DNA of 64,000 bases from Platanthera guangdongensis (Eukaryota; Streptophyta; Magnoliopsida; Asparagales; Orchidaceae): the NCBI GenBank assembly GCA_039583875.1, contig CM077158.1:127491221-127555220 (forward strand). Direction: 5' to 3'. The notes under the pieces are model-generated. The model saw only the letters and a list, made by a program, of their open reading frames with translations, made no database searches and had not been told where the DNA came from. Made by a program: the position numbers and the translations under genes. Below are positions 30,801 through 42,660 of this stretch, piece by piece. Every line of letters starts with the position of its first letter. The first letter of the stretch is position 1.

Positions 30801-32922
30801 TGTAACAACCCCATCCGTCACATGTGATATAACAGAAGGTCCGGTCGGGGACCCGTGCCATATTCCACGGACAGTTAGCGGAGTTACGTATTAATACAAA
30901 ATTACTACGAAACAATATCAAAACCTAAGACAGAGCAGTCTAGCATAAGCTTTTAAATAAGTTAGAATAACCCATAAATATAAAATGAATGTCCGCTACA
31001 GCCACAGCAGGAATGAAATAACATACACAAAAGTCTTGGTCTTATGGCCTTAGAAAATTCAACTTGGATTAAAGTGTTTTACATACATTAGCTCGCAGGT
31101 CGGCCATACGTGATAGTATTAAAAGGAAAACACTTCACCTTGTCCTTCAATGTCCAGCATCACAACAAGGTCTTCAGCCCGCTATTTGCCACTAGGCTCA
31201 CTTGTTCTTGAATAAGAACAATCCACCGTACGGTGGCAAAACAAAGCAACAGTCAGCTAAAGCTGACCAAATTATAACGACCCCACACCTTACTCGGGGC
31301 GGTGGTTCTCCTTCCCTGCAATTGTATTAGCAAAATTCAACATAGAAATGAAAGTGCAATTTAAGCACACTTCACCACTAGCGTAGGCACGAATGGCCAT
31401 ACACCCCGTGCTCTCATGACACATTCGTAGTGACTCCAGTCCAATCCGAGTCTTCACCACTGCCACCAGGATAGCAACCATCGTTAGCATTTCAGTCTTT
31501 CTGGCCAAAGCCTAAGAATATCCATCTATGCCAACCGTAAGTGCCAAGTACCTTAGGTCTCTTTAACCAAACCACATAGAGCGAGTACGGTTCCACTCAC
31601 TCGTTGCTCACATCGTCATGTCAATTTAAGCCATCAGCGTCGGTCATGCTTCTTCGAGTCCCAACATATTGATCGTATAATAATGCATAACCCGGTTATG
31701 CACAAGGTCGGCTCTAAGTCCACCAAGCTGGGCTCCTAGAGCATGCAGCCCCACACACTGGCCCCCAGGTCTCCACGAGACAGGCCTTACAACAGCTCAT
31801 TCACAGAGCTACTATCGGCAATAACACTACCGCCGCGCGGTATCTGGAAGAAATGAGTTTCTGCCCAGTTTTTTGGGTGCTCCTTGGGGTTAGTCCCCAA
31901 AGTTCCCTGCTGCAATCTACTGCGTAGAAACCCGAAAAACAAACAGCACGGAGTCCTCTCCGGTAATACATACATAATGCAAATATCACCAATCCAGACC
32001 AACCTATCCGGATGGGCTTCACACACCATGCCTATGTCCGTACTTAGATTCCAAACTCTATATGCAAAACTACAAGGATAATCCATGTCTACCCGAAGGA
32101 ATAACTCACGCTCACCGCACACTCGCGGGAGAGGGTTTCCTATACAAAAGGAAGAGGACTTCACATGTCCAAGTAGAGAATCGTTACCCTTTGCGATTTC
32201 TTCGGTGCCATGCCCAAGATCTAGATGGATGGACGCGAACGCAATGACCTTGCCTCCACAAATCCGGACTCGACTTGTGAATCGGAGCTTCAGAACTCCA
32301 ATGGCGGCGGGAATTCGTCCTACTTCTTCCTTCTTCACTCTCCCTTCTCTCTAGTACTTAAAAAGAGAGTGCCAATGAAGAAATAAGTTGGGTAAACCTA
32401 ACCGCCGGCTATATACCCGCAGAGGCACGCACCAGCCGCTGATCTCCAAATAGAACCAGTGAACAGTCCTGATTCCTCCAGGATTAAAGTTTATGAGAGT
32501 TACCACCGCGCAATAGGAAGTGACCGCCGAACGGTAGTCCAATCGTTCCGCTTCTCGAGGATGCCACCGCTTAGAAATCCAATTGGGCGGTGATATGTGG
32601 ACACATCATAACTGCTACGCTACCTCCACGCAGTAGAAAAATATTTTCACTCAGAAATGACAAAACTATGCTACCGCTTGCGGTAGGGTTGGCGTCATGC
32701 AGTAACAACCCGAGAGCTCTAGCAAATAAATCGTCCAGCTACCGCCCCGCGCTACTGCTACCGCCGAGCGCTAGCGGTTCTCGAGAACGTCGAGCAGAAT
32801 ACCGCCGTGCGGTATACATTACCGCCCGGTGCTAGCTTGCACTAAGACGCCGAGAGCGTCGAGAGCATAAAGAACACCGACCTACCGCCATTGGTAGCTC
32901 TACCGTCGTACGGTACCTTCCA
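30801..32922 (-). repeat. Element T1: 5' LTR
   Basis: On the plus strand it starts TGTAACAACCCC and its first 1.57 kb match T0 292-1735. TATATA (minus, 32410-32415) marks the promoter. U3 carries an array of TACCGC/GCGGTA words (32400-32920). The right end is set at ACCTTCCA (32922), where the C2 copia pol sequence begins; it is inferred because the other LTR of T1 is missing. Small ORFs on both strands here are not genes. Confidence 0.7.
32400..32920. repeat. Element T1: U3 array of TACCGC / GCGGTA words
   Basis: Repeated TACCGCC, GCGGTA, GCGGTAG and combined TACCGC-N-GCGGTA words (for example near 32800-32825 and 32880-32915) fill the region upstream of the TATA box in element orientation. 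The word differs wholly from the ACACGGCCGTGT word of the related T0 LTR. Confidence 0.75.
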
Positions 32923-34330
32923 AAAAGAATTTCCTGAACCTGGGTCATTACATTCAACATACCAAACTCAAAGTTGAGGGTGTTGAACTTTGCTTCATCT
33001 AATGGATTAGTGAAGATATCAGTCACTTGCTTGTCTATGGGGACAAACTCAAGACTGATGTCTTCCTTCTCCACATGCTCCCTGATAAAATGATATCTTA
33101 TTTCTATATTCTTAGTCCTACTATGTGAGAAAGGATTCCTAGCAAAATAAATAGCACTTGTAGAATCACATTAAAGAGTTTTACTTACCTGCAGGTTGTA
33201 ATCCTAGAGCTGTTGTTGGATCCACAGTAGCTGAGCACAACAGCTGCCTACTGATATATATTCTGACTCAGCAGTGGATATAACCACATTAGTTTGCTTC
33301 TTGCTGATCCAAGAAACTAGCCTTCTTCTAAAGAACTGACAGGTTCCAGTAGTGTTTTTCCTGTCTTCTTTGCAACCTGCAAAATCTACATCTGAAAATC
33401 CTGTTAGATCGAAATCCCTATTTTTAGGGTACCATAGACCTAGATCTGGTGTGCCCTTAAGATATCTCAATATTCTCTTTGCAGTAGATTAATGAGATTC
33501 TTTAGGGCATGCTTGATACATAGCACAGACACATGTGACATAGATGATGTCAGGCCTACTAGCAGTCAGGTATAGGAGGGAGCCAATTATCCCTCTATAC
33601 AAACACTCATCAACATGTTTTCCTGCCTCATCATGCCTATAGGCATACTTGATCTCATGAGAGTTCTCATGGTAGAGGCATTCTCCATACCATACTTTTT
33701 GATTATCTCTCTATTGAACTTAGACTGGGATATGGACAAGCCATCATTAGTCTGTCTTACTTAGAGTCCCAAGAAGAAATTGAGCTCACCCATGCTGCTC
33801 ATTTCAAACTTCCCTTGTATAATTTTAGCAAACTTCCTGTAAAGGTTGTCATCAGTAGATCCAAAGATAATGCCATCGACATATATCTAGACTAGGATAA
33901 GCTTGCCCTTTGATTCCCTTAGAAATAGGGTTTTGTCTATCTTCCCCTTTGAGAATTTGTTCTCATTGAGGAAGCTAGACAAGGTTTCATACCAAGCCCT
34001 AAGGGCTTGCTTTAGCCCGTATAGAGCTTTCCTAAACTTAAACACAAAATTAGGAGAGTTAGGATCTGCAAAACTTGGTGGTTGAGCCACATATACTTCT
34101 TCTTTGAGGTCCCCATTCAAGAATGGTGATTTGACATCCATCTGGTAGACTCTAAATCCCTAATGGGTAGCAAATGCAAGGAATACCCTTATGGCTTCTA
34201 GTCTGGCTACTGGGGCAAAGGTCTGGTCAAATTCTATGCCCTCTTCTTATCTGTAGCCTTTATCCACCAGTTTAGCCTTATTCTTGACAATAATGCCAAC
34301 TTGTTCCTATAGATCCACTTAGTCCCTATG
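32923..34330 (-). pseudogene. pol: Element C2 (copia): reverse transcriptase and RNase H (degenerate)
   Basis: Minus-strand copia motifs are [18 protein letters not shown] and ALYGLKQA near 34140-34010, a catalytic-region remnant YVDGIIFGS near 33880 (second Asp of the usual YVDD changed to Gly), LRYLKGTPDLGLWYP near 33470 and the RNase H STAESEYISVG near 33270. The C-terminal FTNPLDEAKFN matches the end of C1 pol (FTKPLDEKN). Stops and frame changes occur at about 33887, 33762, 33490 and 33175. T1 abuts the 3' end at 32923. Confidence 0.85.
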
Positions 34331-34734
34331 ACATTTTGTCCTTGAGGTCTGGGGACCAACTTCCAGACCTTACATCTCTTGAATTGGCCCAGTTCTTCTT
34401 GCATTGCTCCAATCTAGAACTGGTCCTTCATTGCTTCTTAAAACTTCTTTGGATCTTCTTGAGACAGGAAGATTGAGTAGAGGGCTGTATTTATGCTCTT
34501 GCTTCTAGTATGGACCCCATAATGTACATCACCAATGATTTGGTGAACTGGATGGTCCCTTAGATGCCTGGTAGCTTGAGGCAATCTAGCTGCAGCTTAC
34601 TGATCTTCAGGGTCTTCAGCTAGCAGGTCTTCATTTTCTTCAGGTATCTCTTCCCCTTCTCTTGGAATAGGCATTCCATCATCATTTTCCTAGACTGTGG
34701 GGGAAGCTTCCTAGAAGGTCCGCTTTTCCATCAT
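34331..34734 (-). pseudogene. pol: Element C2: integrase-RT linker (degenerate)
   Basis: Pieces of copia linker are readable between stops on the minus strand, including acidic sequence, but no long frame remains. It is placed here by position between the integrase C-terminus and RT. Confidence 0.5.
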
Positions 34735-35690
34735 CTAATCTGTACCTGCAATACTAGAAGAGGAGGAGCTTGGCAACTTACAATTAACCATGTTTGATTC
34801 ATCAAAAACAACATGCATTGACTCTTCTACAACTTGGGTAGTTAAGTTGTAGATTCTATATGCCTTACTATGAGTGTTGTACCCAACAAAGATCCCTTCA
34901 TTTGACTTGGCAACAAATATAGTTAAATGGACTTTTCCATTGTTGAGCACATAACACTTGCAACCAAAGATCTTGACATAGCTCAGGTTTGCTTTTCTGC
35001 CTTCAAGATCTCATAGGGAGTCTTCTTGTGGCTCTTGGTGAAAGAAGCCCTATTAAGTACATAGCATATAGTGTTAACTGCCTCAGCCCAAAAGTATTTT
35101 GGGAGCGATAAGTCACTTAATAAGGTTCTACCAGCCACTATAAGAGTCCTATTTTTCCTCTCAGCAATTCCATTTTGCTGGGGTGTTGTAGGAGAGGAAA
35201 ATTCTTGATGAATCCCTTTCTCTTCACAGAACCTTGTCATGCACTCATACTGAAACTCAGTCACATGGTCACTTCTGATTTTGACTACAGTGTTATTGAA
35301 GTCATTCTGAATTTGCCTGACAAATGTCTGAAAGACATCAGGAGTTTCAAATTTCTTCCTTAGAAAGAACACCCAGGCAAATCAGGAAAAGTCATCAAAA
35401 ACCACAAGGATGTAGATTTTCCTACCTTGACTTTGAATTGGCATAGGACCAAATAGATCCATATGCAAGAGGTATAAGGTCCTCACTGAATCTTTGGAGC
35501 TAATGCTCTTGAAGGAGGTCTTAGTCTTTTTACCTTTTTAGCATGCAGAGCAGATACTCTCCTTAGTGCATATAGACTTAGGCCCATTCCTAACCATCTC
35601 TTTGTTGAATAGCTTGCCTATGGTCCAATAATTTAGATGGGCTAGCCTCTTGTGCCACTTGACACAGGAAGAAACTTTCTCATCTGCAAC
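34735..35690 (-). pseudogene. pol: Element C2: integrase (degenerate)
   Basis: A minus-strand copia integrase core is seen: KIRSDHVTEF (second catalytic Asp; the usual Gly is Val) near 35270, and PQQNGIAERKNRTL (catalytic Glu) near 35180, followed by PYEILKAEK near 35000. The C-terminal part (34735-34950) has EGIFVGYNTHSKAYRIYN. Upstream, pieces of the zinc-finger and pre-core region lie at 35380-35690 with stops at about 35381 and 35537. Confidence 0.8.
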
Positions 35691-36060
35691 TAGTCATACA
35701 GGAGAGTCTTTGCTAGAGCATAGAAAATCTAAACAGTACATATTTCCACTCATACTGCCTATTAAGATGACCTCTTGGTCACTTAACCTCCTAATTTGGC
35801 ACTCATCCTTGTGGAATACTATGTCATAGCCAAGATCACAGAGTTGGCTAATGTTTATCAGGTTGTGTTGTAACCCTTCCACATAGGCTACTCTAGTGAT
35901 AGTGACTATGCCATTAGAGATCTTACCATAACCTATAGTCACCCATTTTTCTAACCCAACAAATATGACCTTTGGTCCATTCTTTACAGGAACATAATCC
36001 TTTATCATGCTCCTTATTCCAGTCATATGCCTGAAACATCCGCTGTCCAAGTACCATATA
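35691..36060 (-). pseudogene. pol: Element C2: protease
   Basis: The minus strand has MDSGCFRHMTG, the copia protease active-site block (Asp retained), followed by typical core sequence ending in LIGSMSGNMYCLDF. The open stretch of 118 codons is the best-kept part of C2. Confidence 0.8.
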
Positions 36061-36245
36061 GGTGTATGGGCACTTGGACTATCCTACAAAACACAAATCA
36101 GTTAACCTTAGGACCCTATTTTTATTGGGTCCTTGGTGCATGTTAGGCTGAAAATAATTTTGCCTGCCTGCAGCTTTTCTGACAGCTAAGCTGACATTTG
36201 CTCTCTGTACATTATGATTGTGCCATCAATCAATTACAAAGTGGC
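36061..36245 (-). other. Element C2: gag-protease spacer, no continuous frame
   Basis: Short degenerate stretch between the protease and the gag tail; several stops in all minus frames. Confidence 0.4.
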
Positions 36246-38081
36246 CTACCTTGCCAAAGCACCAACACTCATGAATGTTGTACCTTCTATTTGGAGCAGG
36301 TCTAGTGGCTGTGTTAATATAAGCTCCGGGTCTAGAAGGAGAAGCACCAGTCCTATTCCATGGTTCCCAGCCCAAGTCTGACAGGTGGTGGGTGTGGCAG
36401 TAGAAGTGCTTGGGATATCTTGAGCCCTTCTAGCAACAGCTTTCTTTTTAGACATCATAATCTTGATGGCCTCAGAGATGCCCAGGTCTGGTCTATTGAT
36501 AGCCTTGCCCATTATCTTAGAGTGGGCTGGAGGAATTTGAGAATAGGCTGCAGCTTTTCCCTTAACTGAACGGGTTGTAGCACCAAACACAAATGGTACA
36601 GGATGGGCCATTTGTATTTTCTCATGGGCACTAGCACCTTTACTGTAAAATCCGCCATTTTGTGGAACATCTTTGTTCACACAAGATGGTTTAGCATGAT
36701 TCCAGTGATCATAAATACTCTCATGGTCATGGTTGTTTGAAGGAAACTGAAATTTATTAAACTTGATAGGAGCCTTAGAGGCTAGTGGCTCCGCTTGAGC
36801 TTTGCCCTTTCCCTTAGGATTAGCAACTCTTATCTTTCCCTTGAATCCCAATCCTTTCTTTCCCTTTTGGGAGGAGAATGAGTCCATTAAGGGCAACACT
36901 GTGCTAGGCTTGGAGTAGCTAGGCACTAGTTCCCTCTCCTTTTAGAGCTTTCCATCAAGATTATTGATATGGTTGTTCTTGAAGGTTATGGTGCTCATCT
37001 GAAGGATTATAACATTCTTCAGTTTGCCGACTTCTTGAATCTTCAGATCCAGCAATTTTGCTGAATTTAAAACAACAAGCTTTAAAGAGGCAATTTCCTG
37101 AGCCTGCTGTTTGGCCAGGAGTTTGCTCTTCTTAAAAGCCTGCAGAAGTGCACCATAATTATCAATCAATTGAATTATGTCTCCCTCAGATCCTGAGCCA
37201 TCATAATCACTGGATGTAGAGGCACAGGAATCTGGAACAGATTCATAATCTGAACATACAGAGCTAGTGACAAAATTTACCTGGCTTGGACCAGGTTGAT
37301 CTAGGATGATTTCTTCATCTGACCTGGCCATCAGCACAAGGCATCAGCTGTCTTCTTCAGAATCCAACTCTGAAGCACCATCTGATTATGATAGAGGGGC
37401 CCTATATTAAATCCTGACATCATGATGCACCTCCTCAGCTTCTTCTTCTAAAGCAGCCAGCCTTTTGATGCAGTCTACTTCAACAGCTCCTTCAGTATAG
37501 TACAACCCAATGTTGGCTCCTTCTTATTCTGACTCTAATGAGGAGGAGTCAGTCCAGCTCTTTTGCTTTTTGGAAATGAGGGATTTCTCTTTCTTGCCTT
37601 TTTGCTTGTGATCTTTTTCTCACCATGTTCCTTCCTTTTGACAGTGCAGTCGGCTATCACATGCCCAGGTTTTCTGAAATGATAGCAAGTCATGTTAGAG
37701 GAAACATGTTTACCAGATTTGGAACCATACTAGTCCTCCTTAGAGGATTTTCTCCTGCCCTTATAGTAGTCATCCTTAGGATGACAGGAGGAGGAAGGCC
37801 TGCCTCTCAAGTGCTTCTTCTTTAGGAACTTCTGGAATTACCTGGTGAAGGTAGCAAAGTCTTCATTAGACCCTTGGCAGTCCGATGTGCTTTCCTCTGA
37901 TTTTTTAGACACAAATTCAGCATCTCTCCTTAGTGGAGAGGGAGACTTCCTTCTGCTTCTACTGGAGCATTCAACTATGAATGCCACAGACTTGTCCCTT
38001 ACATGAGGCTTATTGTTGTTCTCCTCATCTTTCCTGACAGCCAGCTGCATCTCATATGAAAGCAGCTTTCCAAAGAGGGAG
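36246..38081 (-). pseudogene. gag: Element C2: gag (degenerate, cut by element B)
   Basis: From right to left on the minus strand: a fragment with LFGKLLSYEMQLAVR (to 38081), a zinc-knuckle remnant CYHFRKPGHVIADC near 37675 with the second Cys replaced by Phe, a helical Lys/Glu/Leu-rich segment (36942-37337, probable coiled coil), and a basic Lys/Gly/Ser-rich tail (36246-36926). Long gag tails with coiled coils are common in Sirevirus-like copia elements. Stops separate the segments (near 37838, 37402, 36939). Element B interrupts it at 38082, and the gag start is not found elsewhere in the window. Confidence 0.7.
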
Positions 38082-38254
38082 TGATGAATTGTAAATATGC
38101 GTATTTTTGTGCATATTAATTTAGTCATTTTCATTTATTTTCGTCGTTTTTACTTATTTTTGTTCAATAAAATGCTCCTATTCTTGTAAATTTACTACTA
38201 ACTTGTTTTATTTTATTTTGCAGAAAAATTTCAAAATCTGCCAAAATTGGGCAA

Positions 38255-38815
38255 TACACGCCCGTGATAATTTGGTCACGCCCGTGACAGGGCCGTGACA
38301 TTGCATTTCTCGTGAAATCGGATGATTTCTGAAGTAAAAAGCTTGACACGCCTAGTGTCACGCCCGTGTCACCCGACACGGGGCGTGACCCAAGCCCGTG
38401 TCCTCTCCTCTCGACACTTTCCGCTCGACGATCATCGAGTGTCGACACCAACAGTCACGCCCAGCGTCACGCCCGTGACCGAGGGCATGACTCAATCTCA
38501 GCTAGACGATTTCGACTCGACACTTTCCTCTCGATATTCGTCGAGTGTCGACACCAACAGACACGCCCAGAGTCACGACCGTGACCTGGGGCGTGACCTT
38601 TCCAGCTGGCCCGACAAGATGCTGCCAAAGACTTTCGACGCAACCCGCGCCCGGTTCTACCTCCCCGACACGCCCAGAGTCACGCCCGTGACCTTGGGCG
38701 TGACTGCCGCGAACTCAGCCCGAAGTCAACTTTCCTGTCCAATCACCGGCCGCCTTCATGAATAGTACTGACACGCCCCCCTACACGCCCGTGACCTAGG
38801 GCGTGTACTTAGAAT
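38255..38815. repeat. Element B: U3 array of CACGCCCGTGAC / GTCGACAC words
   Basis: Many TCACGCCCGTGAC, GACACGCCC and CTAGGGCGTG words are mixed with CTCGACGATCATCGAG and the palindrome GTGTCGACAC (38439-38448). The array ends ten or so bases before the TATA box. Confidence 0.85.
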
Positions 38816-38823
38816 TTTTTGCC

Positions 38824-38830
38824 TATAAAT
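38824..38830 (+). promoter_or_regulatory. Element B: LTR TATA box
   Basis: TATAAAT directly follows the U3 word array, in context GCCTATAAATTGCCC. Position and sequence are typical of a plant LTR promoter. Confidence 0.65.
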
Positions 38831-39853
38831 TGCCCATTTTTGTAAGGTCCAAGGGTTCAGATTTTTGGGACATTTTAGTGTCTTTTTGTGGGCTGCATCC
38901 GTGATTTCTAAAGCTATGTAAGTAGATTTCTCCCTCTTTTCTTTCATGTTTGTTTTTGCTTTAACTTTAGCTCTTGTAATAGCTTGTAATAGTTTCCTTT
39001 AATCAATAAAAATGTTAGATTTTATCTTCATATTTGGCTTTGGAATGAACACTTGTGCCCACTTTCCTTCTCCTTTTTATCCTTTGTTTTATCTTTGTTC
39101 TTCATTTAGTTCTTCATTTATGAAAAGTGTGTGTGTGTGTGTGTATGAGTGTAACTTATTTACTTTACATGTTTTTAACTTGTCTTCATGATTAGGTATG
39201 ATAAGTTTTCCTTTTTTTTCACCATGTCTTTTTCTTGAGAGAATTTTGATTTCATTCTTATAAATTTATAAAAGAGATTTAAAAAGTGATTTTGTTCCTT
39301 TTTTACTTAGTTTTCTTTTAGGATTGTAAAACCTCTTTTGTTCTTTTTATTTTCTCTTCACCTTTTTTATCACTTTTATGAATTCTTAAGAATAAAAAAG
39401 TTATAGATTTAATTTTTGAGCACCTTTGATTTTGACTTTATTTTGTAAAACTTTTTGCTCATTCTCTTTTTATTTGTTCTTTTTATGTGTTTTGGGTAAG
39501 TTTTAGGAGTAGAAATCTTGTTATTTTAATTTATAAGCAACTTTGATTTTTCTTCGTTATTAGTGTGTGTGAGTGTATGAGCATAAATTTTCTTTTGTTC
39601 TTCTTAATTTTCATGTTGTGTGTGTGAGTGTATGAGTATAACTTTTTATTGCTTTCCTCATTTATGAAGAGTGTGTGAGTGTAGGTGTTAAATTTTAATG
39701 CTTTCTTTTAATGCTTTGTTTAAATTATGTAGAGTGTGTGAGTGTAGGTGTTAATTTTATTTCTTTCTTGAAATTCATATGGAGTGTGTGTGTTTGTGTG
39801 CATTTATTTCCGCCTACTCGTTAAGAGTTAAATGGCGCATCGTTTTCATTTTC

Positions 39854-40171
39854 AGTCCTACTCGTTTGAGTAGGACTTGTAATTTTCTTTCTTTATCTTT
39901 CCGCCTACTCACTTGAGTTAAATGGCCGGACTTTATTTCCCGCCTACTCGTTTGAGTAGGACTTGTAATTTTCTTTCTTTATTTTTCCGCCTACTCACTT
40001 GAGTTAAATGGACGGATCTTTATCTCCCGGTAAATATTTGAGAAAGCCCTGTAATCGCATTTATTTTCTCCTACTCATTTGAGTAGGACTCGCTTTCATT
40101 TCAGTCCTACTCGTTTGAGTAGGACTTGCAATTTTCAGCTTTTATTTACCGCCCCCACTCGTTTGAGTGGG
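39854..40171. repeat. Element B: array of short hairpins in the LTR
   Basis: At least five inverted repeats of the type CCTACTC-GTTT-GAGTAGG lie at 39854-39877, 39942-39960, 40069-40088, 40103-40126 and 40154-40171, with imperfect CCTACTCACTTGAGTT versions between. The last one reads CCCACTC-GTTT-GAGTGGG, so both arms changed together. They would be transcribed, being downstream of the TATA box. Confidence 0.85.
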
Positions 40172-41166
40172 ACTCGCAAATTTTAAATATGCAAATTTCT
40201 TTCATGTGTAACTTAGTTCCTGTTTAATTTATAATTTGGAGTGTGCGTGAGTTCTTGTTTTAGCTAATTTTTCAGTTTTCTAAATGTTTGTTATTTTTCT
40301 TATGTCCCCTTCTTATAATCGTTTAGTGTTTAATTTCGAACTTGCGCCTCACTAAATTATAAGCCGTCCCCATACCGATGTGTGGCTAATCGCTATTAGT
40401 CTCGGCATCGAAGAGCATTGGGACATTTAAAATGATTTCTAATAATTGAAGCTCTTTATTTTCATTTTAATTTAAGGACTTAAGGTTTACCCCGGGTTTA
40501 CAACGCGTAGGACCACATATCGATGTGTGGGCCCTATTTCCGTAGTCCATATGCTAGCTAGCCGAGAGGCCGTGCATATGGACCGATCACCCCTGGGTAA
40601 ATAGAGTTACGTGCATACCCTCGAGAGAGGACAAGCGTAATTCTACCGGATTGGGTTCCCCACCCAATAGCGGGGTTCTTAGCATAAAGCGGGCGTTAAG
40701 AGGAATCCTTCGTCGGACTAACGTTTGGTCGAATAGTCTTAATGTTTAGGTGAGCGATATCCCTATAGCTAGGTGAGCTCACATTTGTGGAACCTCCACG
40801 GCCAAGTTGCCTTATTATTAATTTGAAAACTAAGTCCTATAATTATTAAAAATTATTTTAGTCTTAATCTGATTCGATGCCGAGCGTTAACCCTTCATCG
40901 AATATTTTCTAAATCGTTTTTTTTCGCTCCTTTGCTTTTCCGTCTTTTATTAAGTTAAAAAAATCCGCCTTACTTTCAGTAAAATAATAGTCCTCCCGGA
41001 GGAGTAAGAATAGTCAACGCGACCCCGAGAACAATACGACCTCGGTATTCCCCCAAATATCGAGTACTACTTGCGATAGGTGCACTTGCCTACCCGAGCA
41101 AGCCCGCGGCGATCGACTCACCGAGCCAACCACATTAAGAGTCTGTTCGCGGGCCCATCAAGTTTT

Positions 41167-41184
41167 TGGCACCGTTGCCGGGGA
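41167..41184 (+). other. Element B: primer-binding site (Athila type)
   Basis: TGGCACCGTTGCCGGGGA follows the LTR end by six bases, as in A1. Confidence 0.88.
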
Positions 41185-41322
41185 ATCTCTTTTTGAGTTG
41201 CTATTTCGAATTCCGGAGTCTATTACTTTTACTTATTTCCTATATATATAAAAAAAACTAACTAAAAACTTTATTTTAAAAACAAAAAAAGAGTTTATTT
41301 TGTTTTATTTTTGTTTGGGTGT

Positions 41323-42660
41323 ATGACCCGTGGACAACCCTCAGAGTCTGAAGATTTTGACTTCGACCCTGAGATCGAACGCTCTCTTGCGCGTATTCGA
41401 TCTCAACGCCGAAATCCTTCTTTAGATCCCGATGAATCTATCGGAGATCCCACTGTTGTACTTATGTCCGCGCCTAACCTTCCCCCTGCGGCCGAGCGTA
41501 CTATGTCTTATTACGCCCAGCCTAACCTGGATGATTCTGGGTCGAGTAATGTTCGCCCTGCGGTGACCAATAATAATTTTGAAATAAAGTCAAGTGTCAT
41601 TCAAATGGTCCAAAACGCCGTGCAGTTCGATGGACTGCCGGATGAGGACCCAAATGTTACACTTGTTCAATTTCTTGGAGATATGCGACACCTTTAAGAT
41701 TAATGGCATCACTGATGACGCCATTCGTTTGAGCTTATTTCCTTTCTCCCTTAAGTCCAAAGCCAAGGCGTGGTTGAATGCCCTCCCGCGAGGATGTATC
41801 ACCACGTGGGCTGAGTTGACAGAACGGTTCCTAACGAAGTACTTTCCGCCCGCAAAAACTGCAAAGTTGCGGGCGGACATTTCTTCGTTTGTGCAAAACG
41901 ATCCTGAGTCTCTATACGAGACTTGGGAATGGTTTAAGGAATTCCTCCGCCGTTGCCCGCACCACGCGCTGCCAACGTGGTTGCAAGTTCAAATTTTTTA
42001 TAATGGGCTGAATTTTCAGACGTGTCAAATGATTGACGCAGCTTCCGGGGGTACGCTTAACAACAAAATCCCCGAGGCCGCCCAGGCTTTATTCGAAGAG
42101 ATGTCTATGAACGCCTATCAATGGAACGTCCCGCGGGGACGGCCAAAGCCGGCGGCTGGTCTTTTTGAAGTGGATGCCACTGCTCTCTTGACCCTTCAAG
42201 TTGAAAGGTTAACAAAGCAAGTGACGGAGATGTCTGCTGCCTCCTCCACTCCGCCTTGTTTTATTCCCCCTAACGTCTGCATAGCTGAAGAGTTCGTGGA
42301 CTTCATGGGAAATTCGGGTCGTCCTCCCTTCAACCCCAACAACAACCCTTATAGTAATAACTATAATTCGGGTTGGAGGAATCACCCCAACTTCTCGTGG
42401 AGCAACCCGAATAATGCTCAGCGTCCCCCTATTTCTTATGCGCCCGGATTTCTTCCTCCTCCTCCTCTTCCGAAACCCTCCCCGATGGAGGAAAATTTTT
42501 CGAAGTATATTGCGTCCAACGAGTCAAATATCCGGAACATCACCGGATCGCTAAAAACTCTCGAACAACATGTTGGACAGCTGGCGAGGATGATGTCCGA
42601 GCGCGCGCTCGGGCACTGCCGGGAAACACGGAGCCCAATCCGCGAGAGAACGCCAATGCT
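41323..42660 (+). pseudogene. gag: Element B: gag with two frameshifts
   Basis: The ATG at 41323 (MTRGQPSES) aligns with the A1 gag start. The capsid core is clear: FPFSLKSKAKAWLNALP, KYFPPAKT, RRCPHHALPTWLQVQ, MIDAASGGTLNNK and NHPNFSW. One extra G near 41673 shifts the frame after LVQFL, and one lost base near 42610 shifts it again just before the TLRSGKEV junction. Apart from these it is open for its whole length, so it is much younger than A1 gag. No zinc knuckle is visible, which is usual for Athila gag. Confidence 0.88.

Larger units (their letters stand above)
38082..41160 (+). repeat. Element B: 5' LTR
   Basis: It runs from TGATGAATTGTAAATATGCG to GGGCCCATCA, 3.08 kb, immediately before the PBS spacer AGTTTT. 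In order it contains a U3 word array (38255-38815), TATAAAT (38824-38830), a perfect donor-like GTAAGT (38918-38923), GTGTGTGAGTGTA repeats (39120-39800), a hairpin cluster (39854-40171) and a gene-free tail like that of E. Unlike E, it has no PBS-mimic array at its 3' end. Confidence 0.88.

Noticed and set aside
39854..40171. Hairpins as transcription terminators or attachment sites
   Set aside because: There is no T-run after the stems and the context is a plant LTR; bacterial-type terminators do not apply.
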